This document shows, one piece after another, positions 37,017 to 47,154 of a stretch of 64,000 bases of DNA. The notes under the pieces are model-generated. The model saw only the letters and a program-made list of their open reading frames with translations, was not told where the DNA came from and did no database searches. The stretch spans positions 4,588,501-4,652,500 of the forward strand of contig NZ_CP120742.1 in assembly GCF_029581275.1 (NCBI RefSeq). Reading direction: 5' to 3'. Position 1 is the first letter of the stretch. Every line of letters starts with the position of its first letter. The translations under genes and the position numbers were made by a program. The stretch is from Micromonospora sp. WMMD1155 (GTDB lineage: Bacteria > Actinomycetota > Actinomycetes > Mycobacteriales > Micromonosporaceae).

Positions 37017-38529
37017 CCCGAACGGTTTCCTGCGCTACGACCGGCGGCTGCCGGCCCGCCGTCCGGTGTCGGTGCGGATCAGCGACTGGCGTGAGGTCTA
37101 CCCGCCGGCCGGCGAGGAGTTGGTCCGTGAGCAGGCCACGCGCTGCATGGACTGCGGCATCCCGTTCTGCCACGACGGCTGCCCACTGGGCAACCGCATC
37201 CCGGACTGGAACGACCTGGTGCGTACCGGCAACTGGGACGCCGCGGTGGAGTCGTTGCACGCCACCAACAACTTCCCGGAGTTCACCGGTCGGCTCTGTC
37301 CGGCGCCCTGCGAGGCGGCCTGCGTGCTCGGCATCTCCGGCGGTCAGCCGGTGACCATCAAGCAGGTCGAGGTGGAGATCGCCGACGCCGCCGCGGCGCG
37401 CGGGTTCACGCCCCGCCCGGTGCCGGCGCCGTCCGGCCGGTCGGTGGCCGTCGTCGGCTCCGGGCCCGCCGGTCTCGCCGCCGCCCAGCAGTTGGCCCGC
37501 GCCGGTCACGCGGTGACGGTGTACGAGCGGGACGACGCGATCGGTGGTCTGCTCCGGTACGGCATCCCCGACTTCAAGTTGGAGAAGCGGCACATCGACG
37601 CCCGGTTGGCCCAGCTCGCCGCCGAGGGGGTGCGCTTCCGTACCGGTGTGAACGTCGGGGTGGACGTCACCGCCGAGCAGTTGCGCGCCGAGCACGACGC
37701 GGTGCTGTTGGCCTGCGGCGCGTTGCAGGGCCGGGACACTCCGGAGACCCCGGGGCGGGCGCTTCGGGGCGTACACCAGGCGATGGCGCACCTGGTCGCG
37801 GCGAATCGCGCGGTCGCCACCGCGACCACCGAGGAGGCCGGCGAGCGCCGGCTGGCGCCGGCGGTGCTGCCCGACGGCAGCCCGATCGACGCGGCCGGCA
37901 AGCACGTGGTGATCATCGGTGGTGGCGACACGGCAGCCGACTGCCTCGGCGTCGCGCACCGCCAGGGCGCCGCGGGCGTGCACCAGCTCGACCTGTACCC
38001 GCAGCCTCCCCAGGAGCGCGACGAGGCACGGGATCCGTGGCCGACGTGGCCGTGGGTCCTGCGCAGCTACCCGGCGCACGAGGAGGGCGGCGAGCGGGTC
38101 TTCGCCGTGGCGGTGCAGGAGTTCGTGGACGACGGCACCGGCCAGGTGCGGGCGGTGCGGATCGCCGAGGTGACCGTCGAGAAGCGCGACGGTCGGCGCA
38201 TCGTCACCGTGGTACCGGGCTCCGAGCGGGAGCTGCCGGCGGATCTGGTGTTGCTGGCGATCGGTTTCGAGGGCACCGAGCGGCAGCCGCTGCTGGAGCA
38301 GTTCGGGGTGACCCGCAACCCGCGGGGCGCGGTCGACGCCCGCGACGACTGGCAGACCGACGCCGACGGGGTGTTCGTCGCGGGTGACATGCACCGGGGC
38401 GCTTCGCTGATCGTCTGGGCCATCGCCGAGGGGCGTGCGGCGGCCGCCGCGATCCACGCGTACCTCGGCGGTGTCGGTGCGCTACCGGCCCCGGTCGGCC
38501 CGGCAGCGCAGGCTCTGGCCGCCCGCTGA
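37009..38529 (+). CDS. gltD: Glutamate synthase small (beta) subunit
   Basis: GltD passes electrons from NADPH through FAD and two 4Fe-4S clusters to GltB. The 506-residue protein has the N-terminal cysteine set [24 protein letters not shown] plus [14 protein letters not shown], the FAD fold [34 protein letters not shown], the NADPH fold [15 protein letters not shown], and the C-terminal [28 protein letters not shown] 37009 overlaps gltB, so the subunits are co-translated. A strong hairpin follows at 38543-38578. Confidence 0.97.
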   Translation: MPDPNGFLRYDRRLPARRPVSVRISDWREVYPPAGEELVREQATRCMDCGIPFCHDGCPLGNRIPDWNDLVRTGNWDAAVESLHATNNFPEFTGRLCPAPCEAACVLGISGGQPVTIKQVEVEIADAAAARGFTPRPVPAPSGRSVAVVGSGPAGLAAAQQLARAGHAVTVYERDDAIGGLLRYGIPDFKLEKRHIDARLAQLAAEGVRFRTGVNVGVDVTAEQLRAEHDAVLLACGALQGRDTPETPGRALRGVHQAMAHLVAANRAVATATTEEAGERRLAPAVLPDGSPIDAAGKHVVIIGGGDTAADCLGVAHRQGAAGVHQLDLYPQPPQERDEARDPWPTWPWVLRSYPAHEEGGERVFAVAVQEFVDDGTGQVRAVRIAEVTVEKRDGRRIVTVVPGSERELPADLVLLAIGFEGTERQPLLEQFGVTRNPRGAVDARDDWQTDADGVFVAGDMHRGASLIVWAIAEGRAAAAAIHAYLGGVGALPAPVGPAAQALAAR

Positions 38530-38542
38530 CCCGTTGGGGTGT

Positions 38543-38578
38543 CCGGCCGGTGCGGCAGGCTGCTGCCACACCGGCCGG
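38543..38578 (+). terminator. gltBD terminator hairpin
   Basis: CCGGCCGGTG (38543-38552) pairs with 38569-38578. After one mismatch, GGCAG pairs with CTGCC, and a four-base loop closes the stem. It starts 14 bases after the gltD stop. Confidence 0.8.
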
Positions 38579-38705
38579 GGCATTCCCGCTGGTGAAGCCG
38601 CTCACAAATGTGGGCAAACAGGTTTAAGGTGGCAAGACTTGTCGGCTGCCGAGCCGCGCCGCGATCGGCCTGAATGATCATGCCGCCGATCGCTGGAGGT
38701 CCGTC

Positions 38706-40097
38706 GTGGCCACGGGTGCCACCTTCGCCGCGCTGCGCCATCGCAACTACCGCATCTGGGCGCTCGCCGGGTTCGTCTCCGTCATCGGCACCTGGATGCA
38801 GGTCCTCGGAGTCAACTGGTACGTCCTGAAGGAGACCGGTTCGGCGACGTCCATGGGCTTCGCCGTGCTGCTCCAGGCGGCACCCACCCTGCTGCTCAGC
38901 GTCTGGGGAGGTGTGCTGGCCGACCGTCTGCCGGCCCGCCCGTTGCTGATCGCGGCCCAGGTGACCCACGCGGCGCTCGCCGCCGGACTGGGCGCGGTCG
39001 CCCTGACCGGTTTCGGCGGGCTCCCGCTGATCTTCGCGATCTCCCTGGCCACCGGTGCCGTCTCGGCGATCGAGGGGCCGGTGATGGGGCGCTGGGCCTC
39101 CACCCTCGTCGACCGGGAGACCCTCGGCAACGCCCTGGCGCTCGGTTCGCTCTCCAACTCCGCCGGGCGCATCCTCGGCATGAGCCTCGGCGCCCTCGTG
39201 GTGGCCGCAGTCGGCCCCGCCCTGCTGTTCGGCATCAACGCGGCGAGCTTCGCCGCCGTGGTGGTGGCGCTGTTCGCCGTCCGCCCGGGGGCCGTGACCG
39301 GCGTGGCGGTGGCCGCCGCCGGTGCGACCCGCGGCGGCGTACGGGCCGGGTTCGCCTACCTACGCCGGCAACCGGTGCTGCTCGTCGCGCTCGCCCTGTC
39401 GTTCGTGCTCGGCAGTCTGGGCCGCAACTACCAGGTGACGATGGCGGCGATGAGCGACGGCCCGCTGAACGCCGGCGCTTCCGGCTACGGCGTCCTGTCC
39501 ACCGTGTTCGCGATCGGAACGGTGGTCGGCGCACTCGTCGCGGCCCGCCGCCGGTCCCTGGGCTACCGGACGCTCGTCGTCGCCGGCCTGCTCGCCAGCG
39601 GGTTGCAGATCGTCGCCGGGCTCGCCCCGGGGACCGTGAGCTTCGCGGCGGTGATCCTGCCGATCGCCGCCGCCGCGGTGGTCATCGACACCACCGTCGG
39701 TACCCGCGCCCAACTCGACACCGACGCCGCGATGCGCGGCCGGGTGCTCGCCGCCCTGGCGGTCACCGGCTCGGTCTCCGCCGCGGTCGGTGCCCCGCTG
39801 CTCGGCTGGCTCGCCGAGTACGCCGGGCCGCGCCAGACGCTCGTCCTCGCCGGAACCGCCGCGACGATCGCCACGGTCGCGGCGGCGGTCGCCCTCGACC
39901 GTCAGCAGGCCCGCGCGGCGACAGCCCCGCTGGTCGCGCCCCGGCCACGCCATCCGGTACGACGGGTGGCGTTTAGGGCCGCCCGCATCGTCCGCCCCAC
40001 CGGGGCGGTGTGTGTGATCGCGCCCGCCGACGGTGTTCCCTCGGGCCCGATCCGGCTTCCCGAGTTGGCCACCGCCGGATCCCTGCCCCGCCGCTGA
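38706..40097 (+). CDS. MFS exporter, EntS-like
   Basis: This 463-residue major facilitator has 10-12 membrane helices and the opening FAALRHRNYRIWALAGFVSVIGTWMQVLGVNWYVL, typical of the EntS/enterobactin-exporter-like MFS_3 group. The loop GGVLADRLPARPLLIAAQ is the motif A region between helices 2 and 3. The C-terminal 60 residues are polar and rich in Pro/Arg. GTG 38706 has GGAGGT 7-8 bases upstream. Substrate is unknown; siderophore or drug export is typical of the group, but no iron box or siderophore gene lies next to it. Confidence 0.88.
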   Translation: MATGATFAALRHRNYRIWALAGFVSVIGTWMQVLGVNWYVLKETGSATSMGFAVLLQAAPTLLLSVWGGVLADRLPARPLLIAAQVTHAALAAGLGAVALTGFGGLPLIFAISLATGAVSAIEGPVMGRWASTLVDRETLGNALALGSLSNSAGRILGMSLGALVVAAVGPALLFGINAASFAAVVVALFAVRPGAVTGVAVAAAGATRGGVRAGFAYLRRQPVLLVALALSFVLGSLGRNYQVTMAAMSDGPLNAGASGYGVLSTVFAIGTVVGALVAARRRSLGYRTLVVAGLLASGLQIVAGLAPGTVSFAAVILPIAAAAVVIDTTVGTRAQLDTDAAMRGRVLAALAVTGSVSAAVGAPLLGWLAEYAGPRQTLVLAGTAATIATVAAAVALDRQQARAATAPLVAPRPRHPVRRVAFRAARIVRPTGAVCVIAPADGVPSGPIRLPELATAGSLPRR

Positions 40098-40102
40098 GAA
40101 AG

Positions 40103-40141
40103 CGCCCCCGCCCCGCCCCGGGGCGCGGGCGGGGCCGGGGG
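40103..40141. terminator. GC-rich hairpin region between convergent genes
   Basis: Runs of C (CCCCCGCCCCGCCCC) are followed by runs of G (GGGGCGCGGGCGGGGC), which can fold into several alternative stems just after the MFS stop and before the convergent peptidase stop. It probably terminates both; the exact pairing is ambiguous. Confidence 0.5.
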
Positions 40142-40151
40142 TGGGTGGGGA

Positions 40152-41684
40152 TTAGTGGGACATCAGGGCATGGGTCTCGCGGATCTTGGCCCAGGACTTC
40201 GGCTCGGTCGGCGGGGCGGCCTTGCGGGCGGCGCCGGCCACGTCGGGGCGGCCGGCGGTGAAGAGCCAGGCGGTGAACAGGTCGTCCAGGTCCAGCCCGG
40301 AGATCCGCTCGGCCAGCGCCTGGAACTGCGCGACGGTGCCGTTGCCGTACCGGTGCTCGGTGGCCCAGGCGGGCAGGATCTCGAAGAACGCGTCGTCGCC
40401 CACGGCCAGCCGGAGCTGGTGCAACGTCATCGCACCCCGGTCGTAGACGGCGTCGTCGAAGATCCGGCCGGCACCCGGGTCACCGGGCAGCACCTGCCAG
40501 AACTCGTCGTCGGCCGGGTAGCTGTCATAGACGAAGTCGAACACCTCCTGCGCGGTGCCCTCACCCTGCTCCTCCGACCACAGCCACTCGGCGTACGAGG
40601 CGAAACCCTCGTTGAGCCAGATGTGTCGCCACTCGGCCACCGAGACCGAGTCACCGAACCACTGGTGGGCGTTCTCGTGCACCACCACGTACGTGTTGGC
40701 GCCGCGCCGCCAGAAGCCCGGCCCGTACACCGGTCGGGTCTGCGTCTCCAGCGCGAAGCCGATGCCGTCGACCGGTCCGGCCACGCCACCCTGCGCCTCG
40801 AACGGGTACGGCCCGAAGATCCCGCTGCACCAGTCGACGATCTCGGCGGTCCGCTCGATGCTGGCCCGCGCGGCCGGCCCGAGGGCGCCCAGTGAGGTGC
40901 TGTACGCGTTGACGACCGGCTGGCCGCCCGGGGTGGTGTCGGTGACGATGTCGTACTGGCCGATGGCCAGGAAGGCCAGGTAGGTGGCCGTGGGGGAGGT
41001 GGTCCGCCAGATCCAGCGGGTGCGGTTGCCGGCCTCGGCCGCCGGTGGCCTCGGCTGCACGCCGTTGCTGATCACCTCGACCCCGGTGGGCACCGACACC
41101 GAGATGTCGAAGGTGGCCTTGTCCAGGGGGTGGTCGTTGCTGGGGAACCACCACCACGCCGCCTCGGGCTCGTTGACGGCGAGCGCGCCGTCGTCGGTCC
41201 GCGTCCAGCCGGTGTAGCCGCCGACCAGGGTCTCCGACGGGACGCCGGAGTAGCGCACCACGATGGTGAGCTGCTGCCCCCGGGTCACCGTGCGGGCCGG
41301 GGTGACCACCACCTCGTGGACGCCGGCGGTGCTGGTGGTCGCCGCCCAGCCGTTGACCCGGACCGACTCGACGTCGAGCAGGAAGTCCAGATTGAACGTC
41401 GAGAGGTCCTGGGTGGCGGTGGCGAGGATGGTGGTGGTGCCGGTGAGCAGGTCGGTGGCCGGGTCGTAGCGCAGCCGGACGTCGTAGTGCTCGACGTCGT
41501 AGCCGCCGTTGCCGTAGTCGGGGAAGTAGGTGTCGCCCAGGCCGGACGCGCCGGGTTGCGGCGCGGCGGTGACGACCGGTCGGCCCCAGCCCGTCGGGGC
41601 CGCCTGGCCGGGGGTGCCGGCGAGCATGGTGCCGGCGGTGGTGAGGGTCAGGGCGGCGGTGGCCGCCGTGAGTGCTCGTCGCAC
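40152..41684 (-). CDS. Secreted M1-family metallopeptidase
   Basis: This 510-residue zinc aminopeptidase-like protein begins with a signal peptide RRALTAATAALTLTTAGTMLAGTPGQAA. The first half (about 40-230) is the M1 beta-domain: DVEHYDVRLRYDPATDLLTGTTTILA, FNLDFLLDVESVRVNG and WFPSNDHPLDKATFDI. The catalytic domain has VVVHENAHQWFGDSVSVAEWRHIWLNEGFASY, that is HExxH with the third zinc ligand glutamate 18 residues later. The usual GAMEN exopeptidase motif is replaced by GGVAGPVDGIGFALETQ, so specificity may differ. GTG 41684 is chosen because GGAGGGAG lies eight bases upstream. It is divergent from the 898-residue binding-protein-like gene. Confidence 0.9.
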   Translation of the reverse strand: MRRALTAATAALTLTTAGTMLAGTPGQAAPTGWGRPVVTAAPQPGASGLGDTYFPDYGNGGYDVEHYDVRLRYDPATDLLTGTTTILATATQDLSTFNLDFLLDVESVRVNGWAATTSTAGVHEVVVTPARTVTRGQQLTIVVRYSGVPSETLVGGYTGWTRTDDGALAVNEPEAAWWWFPSNDHPLDKATFDISVSVPTGVEVISNGVQPRPPAAEAGNRTRWIWRTTSPTATYLAFLAIGQYDIVTDTTPGGQPVVNAYSTSLGALGPAARASIERTAEIVDWCSGIFGPYPFEAQGGVAGPVDGIGFALETQTRPVYGPGFWRRGANTYVVVHENAHQWFGDSVSVAEWRHIWLNEGFASYAEWLWSEEQGEGTAQEVFDFVYDSYPADDEFWQVLPGDPGAGRIFDDAVYDRGAMTLHQLRLAVGDDAFFEILPAWATEHRYGNGTVAQFQALAERISGLDLDDLFTAWLFTAGRPDVAGAARKAAPPTEPKSWAKIRETHALMSH

Positions 41685-41828
41685 GGGGTGGACTCCCTCC
41701 ATCGGGGTGTTCGCCACGCCAACCTAATCGACAACTGTGAACGTCGCCGCCCGTGACACCGCCGATCGGCGTCGATCTCTGGTGTGTCTTGCTCGGCAAG
41801 GTCACACTGTGTGGATCGGAGGTGACGC

Positions 41829-44525
41829 GTGCGGCGGTCCGAGGTGCCCAAGCGGGAGTTGATCGGCCAACGGCAGGCCACAGGTGGTCGGGAGCGGCTG
41901 CCTGCCGGCGGGTTGGAGTTCTTCACGTTGCTCGCCCGGCTGCTGCGGCGACCCCGCCGTGGCGACCGCCGGCTGCCGCTGCTGTGGCTGGTCCGCTCGG
42001 ACACGTCGGACCTGATGACGCCGCTGCGCCGGTTCCTCGGTCAGGGCCCACGGCGGCGGGTGCCGCACGCGGTGGTGGACGCCGACGTGCCGCCGGGCGC
42101 CGGGGACGTCTCGGCGCTGCTGCGTGAGCTGCACCGGCAGCTCTCCCTGGAGGCGTTCGGCGCCGCCCGGCTGCGCTTTCGGCACTACCCGCTCGCCGAC
42201 TGGCTGATGCACCAGAGCCTCAGCTTCGGCGTCGACGCCGACGACAGCCGCGCGGCCCTGGTCCGCCGGCTGCGCGACCGCCGGGGCACTCGTGCGCCGG
42301 AGGCGCCGCCCAGCGGCGGTGACGCGGTCAGCATCGTCTCGCAGGTGCTGCTCTGGCTGGTCCGCCGCGCGGTGCCGGGGGTGCTCTTCCGGGCCGCCGT
42401 CTCCGGCCGGGTGCCGGTGCTCGGGCGACACTACAACTGGTTCATGCGCCAGCAGTACCTCGCGCCCCGGCAGTCGGTCACGTTCCTCGGCTTCGCCGAG
42501 CGCCTCACCGCCGGGTGGCGGGACGGCGAGCAACCCGACCAGGTCAACAAGCTGCTGCTGCACGCGTTCCTGGAGGACCTGCGGCAGGCGTACCAGCGTC
42601 GGCCGTGGCGCCCGTCGGACTGGCGGCGCACCGCGTACCCGGTGCTGCTGATCGACCACGTCGCGCCCGGCAACGTCGGCGGCGAACTGGTGCGTCTGGT
42701 CGGCGACGTCCGCACCGAGACGGGCCGCAACGACCCGCTGCTGATCGTCGTGTCCGGCGGGCAACCGCCGCCGGAACTGCCCGAGCCGCACCCGTTGACC
42801 GAGGCCGACGAGGCGTACGACGAGTGGGCCGAGGCGTTGCCGGAGATGCGGCGGCTGCGCCGCCAGGCCGCCTGGCTCGTGGCGTTGCGCCCCGACGACA
42901 CCGACACCGGCCCACCGTCGCGGGGCGGCGTCCGGCCGTTCTCCGCGCCCGACCCGCCCTGGTGGTCGCGGCGTTTCCTGCCGGCGGCGCTCTGCCTGGT
43001 GCTGGTCGCGGCGCTGGGCGTCTGGGTGGGCAGCCGGTGGGGGCCGGGTTGCCACCCCTCGCTGACCGGCGGCCGGGTGTCGGTCGAAGTGGTCGCCCGC
43101 GACGAATGTATCGGCTACAGCGACAGCGCCGCCCAGGTGTTCAACAACGACCCGGGCCAGGACGGGCTGCGGACCATCCAGCGGCGGATCTTCGCGCAGA
43201 ACCGCGCCGCCGAGGAGGTCTGGCAGCGCAGCGACCGACGCCGACCCTTCCTGACCCTGGTCTACCTGGGCACGCTGACCGGCAACCTGACCCGCGCCGA
43301 CGAGGAGTCCTACGTCTCCGAGCGCGAGGAGCTCGAAGGCATGGCCACCGCCCAGTACGCGTTGCTGAAAGAGTCGGCCGGCGCCAACGGCGCGGCGCTG
43401 CTGCGGATCGTGGTGGCCAACGGCGGCCGGCAGATGATCTATGCGGACCGGGCCGTGGCGATGCTCGCCGAGTTGGCCGCGGACGACCCCACCGTGGTCG
43501 GGGTGGTCGGTCTGGTGGAGAGTCGGACGAGCACCGCCCGCGCGCTGCGCGAGTTGAACCGGGTCGGGCTGCCGGTGCTGGCGCCCACGCTCTCCGCCGA
43601 TCGGATGGACGCGAACTCCCGCCTCTACCTGCAGATCTCCGCGCCCAACGCCGACCAGGTGGAGATGGTCGACGCGTACGCCCAACAGGTGCTGAAGGTC
43701 GACGAGGCGCACGTCTACTACACGACGCTGGAGGGCAGCACGCTCACCGAGGACCTGTACGTGGGTACGCTCGTCGACGGGCTCCGGCAACGGTTCGGTC
43801 CCCGGATGACGCGCCTCGAAAAGTGGAGCACCGGTGCCCGGCTGATCGACGAGTGCGGCTACCCCGGCCTGCTCTTCTACGCGGGCCGGTGGTCGGAGTT
43901 CCACGGTTTCCTGCGGGCGTTGCGCGAGTGCGGCGGCAACCCGCCCCGGCACCTCGTCGCCGACGACTCGGTCAACCGCTACATGGCCAATCCCGGGCTG
44001 CGCGTCGCAGCCCCCAGCAACCTGCCCGTCACGTACGTCTCCAAGGCGGCCCTGGCCACCTGCGCCGCGTTGAGGGCCGCCCAGGACCGACGGGACGACG
44101 CGCGGGCCAGTTTCCTGGCCTGGATCCAGGCCGACGACCTGCTCGACCCGCCACGCTGCCGACCGGGCTCCGAGCACCAGGTCGGCGAGCGGGTCAGCCT
44201 CGCCTACGACGCGGCGATGATGATGATCCGCGCGGTGGAGAGCCTCGCCGCCCGGCTGCACCACGCCGACCCGCGCCAACGGTGGGAGCCGACGTCGGTC
44301 AACCCGGTCGCCGTGCACGCGGAGGTGCTCCGGCAGAACGCCAGCCAGGGTTACCCGGGGGTGGCCGGGCTGATCCGGTTCACCCCCGACTCGGGGGAGC
44401 CGGTCGACAAACGGCTGGCCCTGCTGCGGGTGGAGCAGGTGCCGGACGTGGTCACGGCGCCGGTGGAGGTGTTCCGCTGCGGGTTGGCCGACACCGCCGA
44501 GCCGGTGCCGTGCGGGCCCGCCTGA
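41829..44525 (+). CDS. Membrane protein: cytosolic NTPase-like part plus extracellular binding-protein-like part
   Basis: I know no characterised homologue. The 898-residue protein has three parts. Residues 1-375 are cytosolic and look like a degenerate P-loop/STAND-type domain: LPLLWLVRSDTSD strand, FRHYPLADWLM, YPVLLIDHVAPGN (Walker-B-like) and LLIVVSGGQPPPELP, but no Walker A is visible. Residues 380-401 form one membrane helix (FLPAALCLVLVAALGVWVG). Residues 430-890 resemble a type I periplasmic binding protein: FLTLVYLGTLTG, VVGVVGLVESRTSTARALRELNRVGLPVLAPTLSADRMD and GLLFYAGRWSEFHGFLRAL. GTG 41829 follows GGAGGTGA. The palindrome CACACTGTGTG (41803-41813) precedes it. The architecture suggests a ligand sensor that signals across the membrane; this is inference. 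Confidence 0.75.
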   Translation: MRRSEVPKRELIGQRQATGGRERLPAGGLEFFTLLARLLRRPRRGDRRLPLLWLVRSDTSDLMTPLRRFLGQGPRRRVPHAVVDADVPPGAGDVSALLRELHRQLSLEAFGAARLRFRHYPLADWLMHQSLSFGVDADDSRAALVRRLRDRRGTRAPEAPPSGGDAVSIVSQVLLWLVRRAVPGVLFRAAVSGRVPVLGRHYNWFMRQQYLAPRQSVTFLGFAERLTAGWRDGEQPDQVNKLLLHAFLEDLRQAYQRRPWRPSDWRRTAYPVLLIDHVAPGNVGGELVRLVGDVRTETGRNDPLLIVVSGGQPPPELPEPHPLTEADEAYDEWAEALPEMRRLRRQAAWLVALRPDDTDTGPPSRGGVRPFSAPDPPWWSRRFLPAALCLVLVAALGVWVGSRWGPGCHPSLTGGRVSVEVVARDECIGYSDSAAQVFNNDPGQDGLRTIQRRIFAQNRAAEEVWQRSDRRRPFLTLVYLGTLTGNLTRADEESYVSEREELEGMATAQYALLKESAGANGAALLRIVVANGGRQMIYADRAVAMLAELAADDPTVVGVVGLVESRTSTARALRELNRVGLPVLAPTLSADRMDANSRLYLQISAPNADQVEMVDAYAQQVLKVDEAHVYYTTLEGSTLTEDLYVGTLVDGLRQRFGPRMTRLEKWSTGARLIDECGYPGLLFYAGRWSEFHGFLRALRECGGNPPRHLVADDSVNRYMANPGLRVAAPSNLPVTYVSKAALATCAALRAAQDRRDDARASFLAWIQADDLLDPPRCRPGSEHQVGERVSLAYDAAMMMIRAVESLAARLHHADPRQRWEPTSVNPVAVHAEVLRQNASQGYPGVAGLIRFTPDSGEPVDKRLALLRVEQVPDVVTAPVEVFRCGLADTAEPVPCGPA

Positions 44526-44623
44526 CAGAGCGGGCGTGACACGTCCTGGCAGGACTGTCCCGGTGCCACCGGCGTCCGTTAGGGTTCCTGGGACCAGGCG
44601 GCCGTCGGCGTTGGGGGCAGAGG

Positions 44624-47152
44624 GTGGGCAGGCTCGCGTCGGCGTACGGGCAGGCGGTCAACTCCCACCGGGCGGCCCGGGCGCATCTGGACAATGCCCG
44701 CAACGCGCTCGGCACGGCGACCGCCGCCGCCCCGGCCGGGGTCGACGACCTGGTGACCCGACTCGCCCGTCTCGGCAGCGCCCTGGCCACTCCCGCTCCG
44801 GGCGTCACGCCGCTGACCGACGAGCCGGCCGCGGTGCGCATCGGCGCCGCGTCCACCCCGGACGGTGACTTCCCGGTGCTCGTCCCGCTCGGCGGCGGTC
44901 ACCACCTGGCCGTCGACACGGACGCCCGCGACCCACTGGTCGCCGGGTTGCTGCGGGCGTTGGTGCTGCGGCTGGTCGCCACCGCACCACCGGGTCAGGT
45001 CCGGGTCGCCGGCATCGACACGGCCGCGCTGGGCGCCACCTTCGGCCCGTTGCGCCCCCTGCTCGACGCCGGGGTGCTCGACCCACCGGCCACCGGTGAA
45101 GCCGAGGTGACCGCGCTGCTCGACGCCGCGGAGCAGCACGCCCGGGCCGCGCAGCACGGTCAGCCTACCGCCCGGCACCTCCTGGTGGTGGTCGCCACCG
45201 CCGCACCACCGCCACGCGAGCTGGCCCGGCTCGCCGCGCTCACCCACGCCGGTCCGGCCGCCGCCGTCTGCGTCCTGCTCACCGGCCACCCGTCCCGGCT
45301 GCCCGGCGAGACCCCACCGCCGCTGGGCGGCACCACCGCGATCCGGCTCGACCAGGGGTACGCGCACGTCGGCGACCCGCCCGGCACCCCGTTCAGCGCC
45401 GACGGCAGTGGGCTCGCCGCGCCCGTGCTGCTCGACGGTGACCCGCCGCCCGCCTCGGTACGCGCGCTCGCCGAGCACCTCGGGGCCGCCACCCGACGCG
45501 CCGACGCGTTGCCCTTCACCGACCTGCTGCCCGAGCGGCGGTGGGCCGAGTCCGCCGGCAACGGTCTGCGGACGGTGATCGGCCGGGCCGGCACCGCCGC
45601 GCTGACGCTCGCCTTCGACGACGCCACCCCGCACTGGCTGGTCGGCGGGCGCACCGGCGCGGGCAAGACCGTCTTCCTCCTCGACGTCCTCTACGGGCTG
45701 GCCGCCCGCTACTCGCCGGCCGAGTTGCAGCTCTACCTGCTCGACTTCAAGGAAGGCGTGAGCTTCACCGAGTTCGTGCCCACCGGCCGGGACCCGTCCT
45801 GGCTGCCGCACGCCCGAGCCGTCGGCATCGAATCCGACCGCGAGTACGGCCTCGCCGTTCTGCGGGAGCTGCGCCGGGAGGCGCAACGCCGGGCCACCGC
45901 GCTCAAGCGACACGGTGTCACCAAGCTCGCCGACCTACCCCGGGACAACCCGCTGCCCCGCATCGTGGCGGTCGTCGACGAGTTCCATGTGCTGCTCGCC
46001 GGTAACGACGCGTTGGCCCGCGAATCCGTGGACCTGCTGGAGGAGTTGGCCCGCAAGGGCCGCTCATACGGCATCCACCTGGTGCTGGCCAGCCAGAGCA
46101 TGACCGGCATCGAGGCCCTCTACGGCCGGGCCGAGGCGATCTTCGGGCAGTTCGCGTTGCGGGTGGCGTTGCCCGGCGGGGGTGGGGTGCTCGACCAGCT
46201 CAACGACTCCGCCTCGGCCCTGCCGATCGGCTCCGCCGTCATCAACACCGCCGCCGGGGCGGTCGGCGCCGACACCGTGCTGCGGTTTCCCGACGCGCAC
46301 GCCGCCGCCGCGGACCTCGCCGCGTTGCGCCACGAGCTGTGGCAGGCCCGCCCACCGGGTTCGCGGGCACCGGCGGTCTTCAAGGGGTACGAGGCCGCAC
46401 GCGTCGAGAACGACCCGACCTTCGCCGGGCTGCGTCCCGGTGGCCGCCGTCCGATGGCCCTGGTCGGCCGGACCGTCGACGTGCACGGCACCACCGCCCT
46501 GTTCCTGATGGACGCGACCCCCGGCCGGCACCTCGCCGTGGTGGGCACCGCGCCGACCGGCGCGGACGTGCTGCGTGCCGCGACGGTGAGCCTGGCCCGC
46601 CAACACGCTCCCGGTGACGCCCGCTTCCAGGTGGCCTCCCTGGTCACCGCCGCCGATCCGGTCGCCGACGACACCGAGGCGATCCTGCGGACGGCCGGCC
46701 ACCAGGTGTCGCGACTCGACGCGGCCGGGCTGCGCGACCGGATCGCCGCCCTGGCGGCCGAACCCGACGGCCGCGAGTACCTGGTGGTGTTCGGCATGGA
46801 CGCCGCCGCGCCGGTTCTCGGGGCCACCGACCCGAGCACGTTCCGCTCCGGCCTGGACGACCTGCGCGCACTCCTGCGCCAGGGCCCCGGGCAGGGGGTG
46901 CACCTGCTCGGCTGGTGGCGCGGGCTGCGTCGCCTCGCCGACGACCTCGGCGGCACCCAGAACCGCGACGACGTCGCCTGCCTGGTCGCCCTCAACGTGC
47001 CCGGCGCCGAGTTGGCGCTGCACCTCGGGACACACGACCTCGCCTACACCCCCCGCGCCGACCGGGCACTGCTGATCGACCGGCACGACCAGCGCACCCG
47101 GCTGATCGTCCCGTTCGCCGGCGACGGGCACGAATCGGACGGGGAGCGGTGA
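44624..47152 (+). CDS. EccC/FtsK-like multi-domain ATPase without membrane anchor
   Basis: The 842-residue protein starts with a coiled-coil helix (about 5-45) and then has three tandem FtsK/SpoIIIE-like modules. The first (about 75-300) is degenerate. The second is active-looking: LVGGRTGAGKTVFLLDVLY (Walker A, about 342-350), LYLLDFKEGVSFTEF, RIVAVVDEFHVLLAG (Walker B, about 450) and HLVLASQSMTGIEAL. The third (about 600-840) contains ALFLMDATPGRHLAVVGTAPTG, with a non-canonical P-loop. The three-module order and LLDFK motif resemble EccC of type VII secretion, but no ESX substrate or other ecc gene is nearby and there is no N-terminal membrane segment. It may translocate a polypeptide or DNA. 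The next gene overlaps its end or follows within three bases. Confidence 0.82.
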   Translation: MGRLASAYGQAVNSHRAARAHLDNARNALGTATAAAPAGVDDLVTRLARLGSALATPAPGVTPLTDEPAAVRIGAASTPDGDFPVLVPLGGGHHLAVDTDARDPLVAGLLRALVLRLVATAPPGQVRVAGIDTAALGATFGPLRPLLDAGVLDPPATGEAEVTALLDAAEQHARAAQHGQPTARHLLVVVATAAPPPRELARLAALTHAGPAAAVCVLLTGHPSRLPGETPPPLGGTTAIRLDQGYAHVGDPPGTPFSADGSGLAAPVLLDGDPPPASVRALAEHLGAATRRADALPFTDLLPERRWAESAGNGLRTVIGRAGTAALTLAFDDATPHWLVGGRTGAGKTVFLLDVLYGLAARYSPAELQLYLLDFKEGVSFTEFVPTGRDPSWLPHARAVGIESDREYGLAVLRELRREAQRRATALKRHGVTKLADLPRDNPLPRIVAVVDEFHVLLAGNDALARESVDLLEELARKGRSYGIHLVLASQSMTGIEALYGRAEAIFGQFALRVALPGGGGVLDQLNDSASALPIGSAVINTAAGAVGADTVLRFPDAHAAAADLAALRHELWQARPPGSRAPAVFKGYEAARVENDPTFAGLRPGGRRPMALVGRTVDVHGTTALFLMDATPGRHLAVVGTAPTGADVLRAATVSLARQHAPGDARFQVASLVTAADPVADDTEAILRTAGHQVSRLDAAGLRDRIAALAAEPDGREYLVVFGMDAAAPVLGATDPSTFRSGLDDLRALLRQGPGQGVHLLGWWRGLRRLADDLGGTQNRDDVACLVALNVPGAELALHLGTHDLAYTPRADRALLIDRHDQRTRLIVPFAGDGHESDGER

Positions 47153-47154
47153 CA

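Noticed and set aside
42515..44539. A 674-residue plus-strand frame inside the binding-protein-like gene
   Set aside because: It overlaps the 898-residue gene in another frame and is Arg/Gly/Pro-rich without motifs.
44624..47152. Type VII secretion EccC or cell-division FtsK
   Set aside because: The module order is EccC-like, but there is no N-terminal membrane segment, no WXG100 gene or other ecc gene nearby, and no FtsK gamma domain. It is kept as an unassigned FtsK/EccC-like ATPase.
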